A stretch of 64,000 nucleotides of DNA from Micromonospora sp. WMMD1102 (GTDB lineage Bacteria; Actinomycetota; Actinomycetes; Mycobacteriales; Micromonosporaceae): contig NZ_JARUBN010000001.1 in the NCBI RefSeq assembly GCF_029626265.1, forward strand, positions 6,451,001-6,515,000, given 5' to 3'. A model generated the notes under the pieces. The model searched no databases. It saw nothing but the letters and a program-made list of their open reading frames with translations, and was not told the DNA's origin. A program made the translations under genes and the position numbers. Shown piece after piece: positions 31,697 to 40,201 of this stretch; position 1 is the first letter of the stretch; every line of letters begins with the position of its first letter.

Positions 31697-32683
31697 ATGG
31701 CGGTGAACGGCCGATTCGACCGGCCGGGCACGGAGGTTTCCGTCGTACCCGCCCAGGTCAGCCGGGAGAGCAACGCGCCGGTCGAGGTGACCGTCGTACT
31801 GCCGTGTTACAACGAACAGGCTCACGTACTGGCGGAGATCGAACGCATCTGCGCGGCACTGGACACCAGCGGCCTGAATTACGAACTGTTGGCGATCGAC
31901 GACGCCTCCACCGACGACACGTTGGAGGTCCTGCGCGCCGCCGCCGGCCGATTCCCCCGGCTGCGGCTGCTGGCGTTCCACCGCAACGGCGGTTCCGGCA
32001 CCGCCCGGCGGATCGGCACCGAACAGGCGCGCGGTTCCATCGTGGTGTGGACCGACGCGGACATGACCTATCCGAACGAACGGATTCCCGAGTTCGTCCG
32101 ACTGCTGCTCCGGGACCCGCACGTCGACCAGGTCGTCGGCGCCCGGACGAGTGAGCAGGGCAGCCACAAGCTCCTCCGGGTACCCGCGAAGTGGTTCATC
32201 CGCAAGGTCGCCGAGTGGCTGGCCGGCACCCGGATCCCGGACCTCAACTCGGGGCTGCGCGCCTTTCGCCGGGATGTCTCGCTGCCCTACCTGCGGCTGC
32301 TTCCGCCCGGCTTCTCCTGCGTGACCACCATCACGATGGCGTTCCTGCACAACCAGCACGACGTGCACTACGTGCCGATCTCCTATGCCCGCCGGTCGGG
32401 CTCGTCGAAGTTCCACTTCGTCCGGGACGCCTACCGCTATCTCCTCCAGGTGCTCCGGATGGTGATGTACTTCAACCCGCTCAAGGTGCTGATGCCGCCG
32501 TCGTTGCTGATGCTCACGGTCGGCTCCGGCAAAATCGTCTACGACCTGGTGGCGCATCCGGTCCGGATCGCCACCAACACCGTGCTGCTGCTCTGCGCCG
32601 GCCTGATCGTCGGCGCGGTGGCGCTGCTCGCCGACCTGATCGTGCGGTCCAGGATCGACTGGCCGCCCGGAAACCGCTCGTGA
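31697..32683 (+). CDS. GT2 polyprenyl-phosphate glycosyltransferase (DPM1/GtrB-like)
   Basis: A 328-residue family 2 glycosyltransferase. EVTVVLPCYNEQ at about residue 30 opens the GT-A fold; AIDDASTDDT and the metal/nucleotide motif TDADM (Asp120 and Asp122) follow, then LNSGLRAFRR. Two hydrophobic helices near the C-terminus anchor it in the membrane. Such enzymes move a sugar from a nucleotide donor to polyprenyl phosphate on the inner leaflet. ATG 31697 follows GGAAGGCGGG. Its stop overlaps the next gene's GTG (GTGA), so the lipid-linked sugar is probably used by that membrane transferase. Confidence 0.87.
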   Translation: MAVNGRFDRPGTEVSVVPAQVSRESNAPVEVTVVLPCYNEQAHVLAEIERICAALDTSGLNYELLAIDDASTDDTLEVLRAAAGRFPRLRLLAFHRNGGSGTARRIGTEQARGSIVVWTDADMTYPNERIPEFVRLLLRDPHVDQVVGARTSEQGSHKLLRVPAKWFIRKVAEWLAGTRIPDLNSGLRAFRRDVSLPYLRLLPPGFSCVTTITMAFLHNQHDVHYVPISYARRSGSSKFHFVRDAYRYLLQVLRMVMYFNPLKVLMPPSLLMLTVGSGKIVYDLVAHPVRIATNTVLLLCAGLIVGAVALLADLIVRSRIDWPPGNRS

Positions 32684-34317
32684 GCCGGACGGTGCCGACC
32701 GCCCGCGCGCTGCTGCCGACCGCCGCCGCGCTGCTGCGGGTCCGGGACGCCGGCCTCGGACTCCAGGCCACCGCCGCCCGGATATCGACGTCGGCGGCTC
32801 GGGAACCTGACGCGGTGGCTCGCCGGGTCGAGCGGCGGGGCTGGACCGCTGTCGCCGCGATCACCGGCGTCGTGGCGCTGACCTGGTTCCCGCTGCTCCG
32901 CATGCCGTACGGCGACAACCACCTGGGCCGGATCGTCGGCCGGTACGCCCTGCACCTGCGGAACCTCCAGGAGCAGGGCATCCTCGGCTCGCACCTCGGT
33001 GCCGACTGGCTGCCGTACGCCGCGACGCCGTACGCGCACCATCCGCCGCTGTTCAACCTGCTCACCGCGCTTACCGGGCTGCTGCCGGGCGACGGCGAGT
33101 ACCAGGTGTGGCTGCCGGCGTACCTGCTGGCCCTGCTGGTCATCCCGGCCGGCGCCGCGCTGCTGCGCGGATTCGGCCTGCGCTGGTCGGCGACGCTGCT
33201 GGCGCTCGGCCTGACGGTCGCCACCCCGTTCTACTGGGTCTACAGCCCGCTGATGTTCGACCTGGGCCCGATCCTGGCGCTCTCCGCCCTGGTGGTCCGG
33301 CTGCGCGCCCGGCCGGATCCGGGTCGCCGGCTCGTCGCCGCCGCCTGCGTCGCCGCGCTGCTCAGCACCCTGGTCTCCTGGCCCGGCGTCGGGTTCGCGG
33401 CCGTACTCGGGCTGTGGCTGCTGGCGGCACGCCGGCTCGACCGGGTGACGGTGCTGGTCGGGGCGAGCATGCTGGCCGGAGTCGCGATCAGCGTCGGCTA
33501 CGTGGTCGGGGTGACCGGGCTGGCCCTGCTCGGCGGGCAGGCCGAGCTGCGCAGCACCGGGGGTGGGTACACGGTGCCGCAGTTCCTGCGCCGGCAGTGG
33601 GGGCACGTCTCCGAACTGCTGCCGGTCTGGTACCTCGCCGCACTGCCGCTCGGCGTGCTGGCCGGGCTGCGGGATCGACGTACCCGGATCTACCTGGCGG
33701 TGGCGGCCGGCTTCACCGTCGCCTGGATCCTCGGGTTCAACAACGGTGCCTTCGTCCACTCGTACTGGTCGTATCCGGTCCTGGTGGTCGGGCTCGTCGG
33801 CGCGGGCGTACTGCTGGACCGGCTGACCGACCTGCTCAGCACCGAGCCCCAGCGACCGGCACGGCGACTGGCCCGGGGACCGGCACCGCGGCTGGCACAG
33901 CGGCTGGCACGGCGGTCGGTCCGGGTGACCACGGCGGTACTGGCCGGGACGACGCTGGCTGCGTACCTGGGGGTGCTGGTCGCCGGCCCGGACCGGCAGC
34001 GTCTGGTCGACGAGCCCGCCCGCGCCGGCAGGCTCGTTTCCGGGCACCCGCCGTCGGCCGGCCAGCGGTACGCCTGGATCGCCGGCACCAGCGCGACCAG
34101 TGCCCGGTGGCTCGCCTACTACTGGCGGCTCAAGCCGCAGCAGCTCACCGCCGCGACCCTGCACACCGAACCGACCCGTCCCGGAGACCTGGTCCTGGTC
34201 AACCTCGACAAGCGCCCGGACTGGCTGCCCGAGTCGATCGGGACGACGGCCGTGGCGCAGGACGGCCCGTACGCGCTCGTCCCGGTCGCCGCACTCGACG
34301 CCGCCACCGGCTCCTGA
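32680..34317 (+). CDS. Multi-pass GT39/ArnT-like membrane glycosyltransferase
   Basis: A 545-residue membrane protein with roughly 10-11 hydrophobic helices. The first outer loop has YGDNHLGRIVGRYALHL and then YAHHPPLFNLL, the pattern of PMT/ArnT-type GT-C enzymes, which use polyprenyl-phosphate sugars outside the membrane. A soluble C-terminal portion follows the last helix. GTG 32680 overlaps the upstream GT2 stop, a strong hint that the two act in sequence. Acceptor (protein, lipid or polysaccharide) unknown. Confidence 0.82.
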   Translation: MSRTVPTARALLPTAAALLRVRDAGLGLQATAARISTSAAREPDAVARRVERRGWTAVAAITGVVALTWFPLLRMPYGDNHLGRIVGRYALHLRNLQEQGILGSHLGADWLPYAATPYAHHPPLFNLLTALTGLLPGDGEYQVWLPAYLLALLVIPAGAALLRGFGLRWSATLLALGLTVATPFYWVYSPLMFDLGPILALSALVVRLRARPDPGRRLVAAACVAALLSTLVSWPGVGFAAVLGLWLLAARRLDRVTVLVGASMLAGVAISVGYVVGVTGLALLGGQAELRSTGGGYTVPQFLRRQWGHVSELLPVWYLAALPLGVLAGLRDRRTRIYLAVAAGFTVAWILGFNNGAFVHSYWSYPVLVVGLVGAGVLLDRLTDLLSTEPQRPARRLARGPAPRLAQRLARRSVRVTTAVLAGTTLAAYLGVLVAGPDRQRLVDEPARAGRLVSGHPPSAGQRYAWIAGTSATSARWLAYYWRLKPQQLTAATLHTEPTRPGDLVLVNLDKRPDWLPESIGTTAVAQDGPYALVPVAALDAATGS

Positions 34318-34372
34318 GCCCGGCTCGCCCAGCTCGCGAACCGGTCGGCGCACTCGACGCGGTCCCCGGCCG

Positions 34373-34396
34373 CTGAACCCGGCCCGCCCGGTTCAG
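34373..34396. terminator. Short convergent hairpin
   Basis: CTGAACC at 34373-34379 pairs with GGTTCAG at 34390-34396, with partly paired GC bases between. It lies at the meeting point of two convergent genes. Confidence 0.4.
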
Positions 34397-35133
34397 GGGC
34401 GGGTCGCGACGGCGACGAGCCCCGGACCGCGATCCGGGCGCATCCGCTGGAGGAGCGCGAACGGCGAGACCGCCATCCGGATCATCTCGCCGGCGAGTGC
34501 TCCGCGCGGTTGCAGGATCCGCCCCGAGGTCGAGGTCCGCTGCTCCGTCGTCCCGCCGGTCTGCCCGGCCGGACGACCCGCCCAGCGGTCCCGTACCGAG
34601 TCCAGCAGGTAGCCGAGCGGCCAGCCGTAGTGCACCAGCCGTACGTCGCTGGCACCGGCGTCGAGCAACAGTTGCCGAAGCTGCTCGGCGGAGTACCGCC
34701 GGTAGTGCCCGACCAGGGTGTCCCAGGGGCCGAACCGCTCCGGATCGGCAGGGACCGACAGCAGGAGCCGGCCACCGGGCCGGACCAGGGTCAGCCACTC
34801 CGTCAGCACCGGCAGGTCGTCGGCGATGTGTTCCAGCACCTCGAACGCGCAGACCAGGTCGTAGCCCACGCCGGCCGGCACCTGCCGGTGATCCCCGTTC
34901 AGGACCGTCCCGCCCAGCGGGGTGATCCGGTCGTGCGCGGTCCGGAAGCTGCGCGGGTCGGGTTCGGCCGCGGTGTAGCTGGCCAGTCGGGCCAGCCGGG
35001 TGCCGACGGAGCCGAGCCCGCAGCCGAGTTCCAGGATGGTCGCCGGCCGGCACTGCGCCACGATCGGGCGCACCACGTGCCAGCGCAGCGCCGCCCGGGG
35101 CGGCAGCGGCGGGTCGGCCACCAGCGCGTTCAT
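34393..35133 (-). CDS. Class I SAM-dependent methyltransferase
   Basis: A 246-residue protein with the SAM-binding motif I ILELGCGLGSVGTRLA at about residues 33-48, the acidic strand TAAEPD, and CAFEVLEHIADD (motif for Methyltransf_11/23). Then come LTLVRPGGRLLLSVPAD and HYRRYSAEQLRQLL. This type often methylates sugars or lipids in glycan clusters. ATG 35133 overlaps the upstream glycosyltransferase stop (ATGA), so the two are coupled. Confidence 0.85.
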   Translation of the reverse strand: MNALVADPPLPPRAALRWHVVRPIVAQCRPATILELGCGLGSVGTRLARLASYTAAEPDPRSFRTAHDRITPLGGTVLNGDHRQVPAGVGYDLVCAFEVLEHIADDLPVLTEWLTLVRPGGRLLLSVPADPERFGPWDTLVGHYRRYSAEQLRQLLLDAGASDVRLVHYGWPLGYLLDSVRDRWAGRPAGQTGGTTEQRTSTSGRILQPRGALAGEMIRMAVSPFALLQRMRPDRGPGLVAVATRP

Positions 35134-36494
35134 CCGGGCTGCCTTGTCGGAGTGGACCCCACCGTGCCGCCGGCCGGCGTCGACGCACCGGACCCGTCCA
35201 CCGGCGGCGCTGGTGCCGCGGAGTCCGGCTGGGCGGGAGGGCTGATCCGGCGGCCGGGATGGTTGATCCGGTGGCCGGGAGGGCTGATCCGGTGGCCGGG
35301 AGGGCTGATCGCGTGCCGGATCGGTGTGACGACGGTCGCCGGCCAGAAGTGGTCGGCAGCCCGGCGCCGGGCTGCCGCCCGGAGTTCGGCGAGTCGGTCC
35401 GGGTCCCGGGCCAGCTCGCGCAGTGCGCCGGCCAGGGCGAGCGGGTCGCCGGCCGGCACGAAGACGGCCGCGTCGCCGAGCGCCCGGCGTTGCGGCGCGG
35501 TGTCGGAGGTGACGATGGCGCAGCCGGCGGCGGCGCCCTGGAACACCTTCGTCGGCACCACCCGGCGGGCCTTCGTCGTCTCGCCGAAGATGCCCAGCGA
35601 CACGTGGTGCCGGCCGACGAGCGCGGGCAGTTCCCCGGCCGGGAACCAGTCGTACCAGGTCACCCGGGGGTTGCCCGCCGCGGCCTGGCGGCAGGCCGGA
35701 TGGTCCTGCCCGGTGCCGACCACGGTCACCTCGACCAAGTCGTCGTCGGCGAGTGCGGCCAGTGCGGCGCCCAGGGTCCGGGTGCCGTGCAGCGGGGTGA
35801 ACAATCCGACGAAGACGACCCGCAGCCGCCGTCCGCCGCCGGCCCGATCGCCGGCCCGGTCGCCGGTCCAGCACTGTCCGGCGGTACGCGCACCAGCGGC
35901 GAACCACTCCGCGCCGGCTCCGACGGGTACCACGATCCCCCGCTCCCGGGCCGCCGCCGGCAGTGCGTCGAGGTGTTCGGCGGTGTCCACCAGTACGGTG
36001 TCGGCCCGGCGCAGCGCGGCGGTGTCGATCGCCCGCATCAGCGAGTCGCGGATACCTCCGGCACCGGCGAGTCCCCGGTCCCGGGCGGTGCCGGCGGCGG
36101 AGACGAGATGGTCGAGCACGATCGGTGTGCGGCGGAACAGCAGCCGGGCCAGGTGCACGTCGAAGTGCCCGAGATAGCCGACGAGCACGGCGTCGACCGG
36201 GCCGCTGCCGGTGGCCCGCCGCTGCCGCAGGGCGCGCAGGGTGCGCACGACCAGCAGGGCCCAGCAGCGGGCCAGCTTGCCGGCGAGCAGCGGGAGCCGC
36301 CACGGCTGCCGGAGGATGGCTATCCGGCCGGCGGTGTCCAGGCTCAGCGGTACGTTCAGCTCGGTCACCTCGTCACCGGCTGCCCGCAGCCCTTCGACGA
36401 GTACGCCGACCCGGGGATGTCGGCGTACGTCGTAGCTGCCGAAGACCAGCCAGCGCACGAGCAGCAGCGTAACCCGTCGTACGCCCGTCGCCAC
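35130..36494 (-). CDS. GT4-type glycosyltransferase with repeated C-terminal tail
   Basis: A 454-residue GT-B-fold enzyme. The N-lobe starts RWLVFGSYDVRRHPRV; the C-lobe has LRVVFVGLFTPLHGTRTL, VTVVGTGQD and VPTKVFQGAAAGCAIVTSD, the last with the donor-binding region (Glu replaced by Gln). The final 60 residues are Pro-rich with ISPPGHR units from a 21-bp tandem repeat. The start is uncertain: GTG 36494 gives the longest form, and GTG 36458 begins at the conserved core. It is coupled to the methyltransferase downstream. Confidence 0.85.
   Translation of the reverse strand: MATGVRRVTLLLVRWLVFGSYDVRRHPRVGVLVEGLRAAGDEVTELNVPLSLDTAGRIAILRQPWRLPLLAGKLARCWALLVVRTLRALRQRRATGSGPVDAVLVGYLGHFDVHLARLLFRRTPIVLDHLVSAAGTARDRGLAGAGGIRDSLMRAIDTAALRRADTVLVDTAEHLDALPAAARERGIVVPVGAGAEWFAAGARTAGQCWTGDRAGDRAGGGRRLRVVFVGLFTPLHGTRTLGAALAALADDDLVEVTVVGTGQDHPACRQAAAGNPRVTWYDWFPAGELPALVGRHHVSLGIFGETTKARRVVPTKVFQGAAAGCAIVTSDTAPQRRALGDAAVFVPAGDPLALAGALRELARDPDRLAELRAAARRRAADHFWPATVVTPIRHAISPPGHRISPPGHRINHPGRRISPPAQPDSAAPAPPVDGSGASTPAGGTVGSTPTRQPG
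35240..35310. repeat. 21-bp tandem repeat in the glycosyltransferase 3' end
   Basis: Three full copies and a partial fourth of a 21-base unit (core GGCTGATCCGGTGGCCGGGA) stay in frame and encode ISPPGHR-like heptads in the tail. Confidence 0.85.
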
Positions 36495-36503
36495 GTTGCG
36501 TCG

Positions 36504-37619
36504 TCACGACTGGCGCGTCGCGGACCCGGCCGACTCCCCCGTGGTCGACGCCGACCCGGCCGGTGTCGACTGCCGGGGCAGCCGACCTGACGACCACCGG
36601 AACGGAGACCGGAACGGAGACCGGGACGACCACCGGAACGGCAGCCGGGGCGACCACCGCGACGTCAGCGTGATCGCGACCGCCGGGAGGAGCAGGTCCA
36701 CCAGGGTCAGCAGCAGTCGGGACAGCACGGTGGCGACCAGCGTGGCCGGTCCGGCGACGGTCGGACCGAGCAGCAGCGGCAGCGCCGCCTCCCGGGGGCC
36801 CAGTCCGGCCGGTGCCACCGCCAGCAGGAACCCGACCGACCAGGAGCCGGCGAAGGCGCCGAGCGCGCCGAGCAGCAGTTCCGGGCCGCCGCCCGCACCG
36901 ACGTCGACCAGGAGCAGCCAGAGGTGCGTGCCGTAGCCGAGCCAGGTCGCCAGCGACCAGCCGACGGCTCCGGCGATGCCACGCGGGGAGAGCGGCCCGG
37001 GCATCGGCTCGCGGCGGGTCAGCCGGAGCAGCGCGCCGAGCAGCCGGTTGACAAGTGGCGGCCAGAGCAGCAGCAGCGCGGGCGGTACGGCGAGCAGGAT
37101 CCACCAGTAGTCCCGCACCGCCCGGTCGCCGAGCACCGGCAGGGCGGCGGCGGTGAGCAGCAGGCCGGTGCCGAGCGTGACGAGCATCGCCAGCAACGCC
37201 GCCGCCGCCGAGGCCCGCCCCGGCACCCCGTACGCCTGCCCCAGGCGGGCCTGGACCACGATCGGCCAGACCTTGCCGGGCAGGTACTTCGCCAACTGTC
37301 CGACGAAGAAGATCCGCGCCGCACCCCGCAGTGGGAGTACGGCGCCGAAGTCGGCCAGGACGGCCCGCCAGGCCAGGCAGCCGCCGAGTCCACCCGCGAC
37401 GGCGGCCAGGCCGGCCAGCAGCAGTCCCGGCACGGACAGTTTGTCGAGTACGCCGGGCATCTCGTCCCAGCGCCGCGCCACCGACCAGCCGACCAGGCCG
37501 AGCAGTGCCCCGGTCAGGGTCACCTGGACGGCTCGCCCCGCCAGGCGCCAGCTGCCTGTCGGGTGCGGCACCACGACAGGGACGATACTCTGGGTGACCT
37601 TCCTGATCCGCAGAGCCAC
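36504..37619 (-). CDS. Flippase-like integral membrane protein (LPG synthase TM / UPF0104 type)
   Basis: A 371-residue protein with about eight hydrophobic helices. Typical family segments are FFVGQLAKYLPGKVWPIVVQ and WSVGFLLAVAPAGLGPREAAL. Members include the transmembrane part of lysyl-phosphatidylglycerol synthase (MprF), where it moves lipids, and relatives in glycan clusters. This suggests transfer of a lipid or lipid-linked glycan. The C-terminal 45 residues are repetitive (SRWSPRLPFRWSSRSPF). It lies immediately upstream of the GT4 gene. Confidence 0.83.
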   Translation of the reverse strand: MALRIRKVTQSIVPVVVPHPTGSWRLAGRAVQVTLTGALLGLVGWSVARRWDEMPGVLDKLSVPGLLLAGLAAVAGGLGGCLAWRAVLADFGAVLPLRGAARIFFVGQLAKYLPGKVWPIVVQARLGQAYGVPGRASAAAALLAMLVTLGTGLLLTAAALPVLGDRAVRDYWWILLAVPPALLLLWPPLVNRLLGALLRLTRREPMPGPLSPRGIAGAVGWSLATWLGYGTHLWLLLVDVGAGGGPELLLGALGAFAGSWSVGFLLAVAPAGLGPREAALPLLLGPTVAGPATLVATVLSRLLLTLVDLLLPAVAITLTSRWSPRLPFRWSSRSPFRSPFRWSSGRLPRQSTPAGSASTTGESAGSATRQS

Positions 37620-37645
37620 GCGGCGACGCAGTCAGTCGAGGTTGT

Positions 37646-39343
37646 TCAGCCCACGTCCCAGACCGGTTCCGGGGTCTCGACCACCTCGCCGTCGCCCCGG
37701 AACAGCAGGAACCGGTCGAAGGACCGGGTGAACCAGCGGTCGTGGGTGACCGCCAGCACCGTACCCTCGAAGGCCCGCAACCCGGCCTCCAGCGCCTCGG
37801 CCGAGGCCAGGTCCAGGTTGTCGGTCGGCTCGTCGAGCAGCAGCAGGGTCGCCCCGGAGAGTTCCAGCAACAGCACCAGGAAGCGGGCCTGCTGTCCACC
37901 GGAGAGGGTGCCGAACCGCTGGTCGCCCTGGCCGGCCAGCTCGTAGCGGTTCAGCGCCTTCATCGCGGTGTGCCGGTCCATCCCGGCCCGGTGGTCGTCG
38001 CCGCGCCACAGCACCTCGACCAGGGTCCGGTCGAGCAGCTCCGGCCGGTCGTGGGTCTGCGAGAAGTGACCGGGCCGGACCCGGGCGCCCAACCGGGCCA
38101 CCCCGCCGTGCCGGACCGGTGCCAGGGCCAGCCCGCCGTCGACCGGGCCGTTCGCCGGCTCCGGGTCGGTGCCGCCCCTGGCCAGCAGCCGGAGGAAGTG
38201 CGACTTGCCGGTACCGTTCGCGCCGAGCACGGCTACCCGGTCGCCGTACCAGACCTCCAGGTCGAACGGGAACGTGAGATCGTCCAGTTCGACCTGCTCG
38301 CAGACGACGGCCCGCTTGCCGGTGCGCCCGCCGGTCAGCCGCATCCGGATGTCCTGGTCCTTCGGCGGTACGGGCGGCGGCCCGGCCTCCTCGAACTTGC
38401 GCAGCCGGGTCTGCGCGGCCTGGTAGCGGGAGGCCATCCCGTCGTTGTACGCCGCCTTTTGCTTGTACATCAGCATCAGCTCGCGCAGCTTCTGGTGCTC
38501 CTCGTCCCAGCGGCGGCGCTGCTCCTCCAGCCGGTCGTGCCGGGCCAGCCGCGCCTCGTGCCAACTGTCGAAGCCGCCCGGGTGCACCCACGCGCTCCCG
38601 CCCTCCACCGCGACCACCCGGTCGGCGGTGCGGGCCAGCAGCTCCCGGTCGTGCGAGACGTAGAGCACCGACTTCGCCGACTCCCGCAGCCGCCCCTCCA
38701 GCCAGCGCTTGCCTGGCACGTCGAGGAAGTTGTCCGGCTCGTCGAGCAGCAGCACCTCGTCCACGCCGCGCAGCAGCAGTTCCAGCGCGAACCGCTTCTG
38801 CTGTCCACCGGAGAGGGTGCGTACCGGCCGGTCCCGGGCCTTGTCCCAGGGCAGGTCGAGCACGATCGTGGCAACGGTGTCGAAGAGCACCTCCGCGTCG
38901 TAGCCGCCGGTCTCACCCCAGCTGGCCAGCGCCTCCGCGTACGCCAGTTGGGCCTTGCCGGCGGCGCTGCTGAACTTGCCGCGCACCTCGGCGGCGTGCA
39001 GCGCCACCTCGGCCGCCGCCAGCCGCTGCCCGGCCGCGCGCACCGGCGGCGGCGAGAGCGACAGTACGAGGTCGTGCAGCGTGGACTCGTCGCCGATCAT
39101 GCCGATGAACTGGCGCATCACGCCCAGCCCGCCGGAGCGGGCGATGACTCCGGTGCGGGTCGGCAGGTCGCCGGCGACCATCCTCAGCAGCGTGGTCTTG
39201 CCCGCGCCGTTCGGCCCGACCAGGGCGACCTTGGCGCCCTCGCCGACCCGCAAGGAGACGTCGGCGAAGAGCTGCCGCCCGTCCGGCAGGATGTGCCCGA
39301 CTCCGGCGACGTCCGCGTATCCCACGTCGGCATACTGCCCCAA
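37646..39343 (-). CDS. ABC-F family ATP-binding protein
   Basis: A 565-residue soluble protein with two ABC ATPase domains and no membrane part. Walker A sites are GPNGAGKTT (43-51) and GANGTGKSH. LSGGQQ occurs in both halves, and Walker B reads LLLDEPDNFLD and LLLDEPTDNLD. The inter-domain linker (about residues 240-320) is charged and helical (RLEEQRRRWDEEHQKLREL), the P-site tRNA-contacting element of ribosome-acting ABC-F proteins. TTG 39343 is the annotated start; GTG 39325 is possible. It could be a translation factor or a ribosome-protection resistance factor; context does not decide. Confidence 0.9.
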   Translation of the reverse strand: MGQYADVGYADVAGVGHILPDGRQLFADVSLRVGEGAKVALVGPNGAGKTTLLRMVAGDLPTRTGVIARSGGLGVMRQFIGMIGDESTLHDLVLSLSPPPVRAAGQRLAAAEVALHAAEVRGKFSSAAGKAQLAYAEALASWGETGGYDAEVLFDTVATIVLDLPWDKARDRPVRTLSGGQQKRFALELLLRGVDEVLLLDEPDNFLDVPGKRWLEGRLRESAKSVLYVSHDRELLARTADRVVAVEGGSAWVHPGGFDSWHEARLARHDRLEEQRRRWDEEHQKLRELMLMYKQKAAYNDGMASRYQAAQTRLRKFEEAGPPPVPPKDQDIRMRLTGGRTGKRAVVCEQVELDDLTFPFDLEVWYGDRVAVLGANGTGKSHFLRLLARGGTDPEPANGPVDGGLALAPVRHGGVARLGARVRPGHFSQTHDRPELLDRTLVEVLWRGDDHRAGMDRHTAMKALNRYELAGQGDQRFGTLSGGQQARFLVLLLELSGATLLLLDEPTDNLDLASAEALEAGLRAFEGTVLAVTHDRWFTRSFDRFLLFRGDGEVVETPEPVWDVG

Positions 39344-39409
39344 CCACCCCGTCCGCCGACACCGGGTTTCAGCCGGCGCCCCCGCCCCTCCCCGCCCGTT
39401 GCGGAGTAC

Positions 39410-40024
39410 TCAGCGGGTCACCCGGAGTACCCGGTAGCCCTTCTGGCTGGCGTGCCGCTCCACCCGCCAACCAGACTCGACGAGCCAACGTTGGAGCGAG
39501 TCGCCGCCGAGGTGCCGGGCCACCACCAGCCAGGCCACGCCGTCCGGCGCCAGCCTCGGCAGCCAGCGCCGCAGCATGCCGTGCAGTTCCTCCTTGCCGA
39601 CCCGGATCGGCGGGTTGGACCAGAGCTGGTCGACGGTGAGGTCGTCCGGCACCTCGTCCGGCGCGGCGACGCGTACCCGGTCGGCGAGGCCGAGTTGCCG
39701 GGCGTTCTCGCCGGTGAGTTCCCGGGCCCTGGCGTTGACGTCGACGGCCCAGACCGTGGCCGTACCCGCCCGGCTGGCGAGTACGCAGGTGACCGGCCCG
39801 TAACCGCAGCCCAGGTCGAGCAGCACTCCACCGGTCCCCGGCCCGGGCAGCTCGGCCTTGCGCAGCAGTACGGCGGTGCCCGGATCGAGCCGGTCGGCTG
39901 AGAAGACTCCGGCCGAAGAGGTCAGCGCATAGTCGGACCCGTCGACGGAGAACACCACCGTACGCCGGTCGGCGCTGGTCGCGGGCTCGGTGCTGAAGTA
40001 GTGGTCGCCGGTCACGTCACGCAT
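39410..40024 (-). CDS. RsmC-like class I methyltransferase (MTS domain)
   Basis: A 204-residue protein with YFSTEPATSADRRTVVFSVDG, SAGVFSADRLDPGT, motif I LLDLGCGYGP and the amino-methylating motif SNPPIRVG. This is the conserved domain of RsmC/RlmG guanine-N2 rRNA methyltransferases, without the extra N-terminal domain of the E. coli enzyme. It probably modifies rRNA. ATG 40024 starts next to the 18-bp repeat array of the divergent promoter region. Confidence 0.87.
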   Translation of the reverse strand: MRDVTGDHYFSTEPATSADRRTVVFSVDGSDYALTSSAGVFSADRLDPGTAVLLRKAELPGPGTGGVLLDLGCGYGPVTCVLASRAGTATVWAVDVNARARELTGENARQLGLADRVRVAAPDEVPDDLTVDQLWSNPPIRVGKEELHGMLRRWLPRLAPDGVAWLVVARHLGGDSLQRWLVESGWRVERHASQKGYRVLRVTR

Positions 40025-40059
40025 TCTCGCCTACCGCTGCGGCGTCCTCGCCGGTGGCC

Positions 40060-40124
40060 GGGTTCCGGGCCCTGCCCGGGTTCCGGGCCCTGCCCGGGTT
40101 CCGGGCCCTGCCCGGGTTCCGGGC
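40060..40124. repeat. 18-bp tandem repeat in divergent promoter region
   Basis: Three full copies plus an 11-base partial copy of GGGTTCCGGGCCCTGCCC, all identical. It lies between the divergent methyltransferase and long Pro-rich gene starts. Confidence 0.92.
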
Positions 40125-40187
40125 AAATGACTACTCTCTCACCAAACTGTGACTCCGGCACGGCGGCGCGCCGATCCGCATTTCCGT

Positions 40188-40201
40188 TACGCTGTGCGAC
40201 A
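40188..40201 (+). promoter_or_regulatory. Possible -10 of a leaderless promoter
   Basis: TACGCT at 40188-40193 lies seven bases before the ATG at 40201, so transcription would start at or next to the start codon. There is no ribosome-binding sequence upstream of this ATG, which fits a leaderless transcript. The -35 is not recognisable. Confidence 0.4.
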
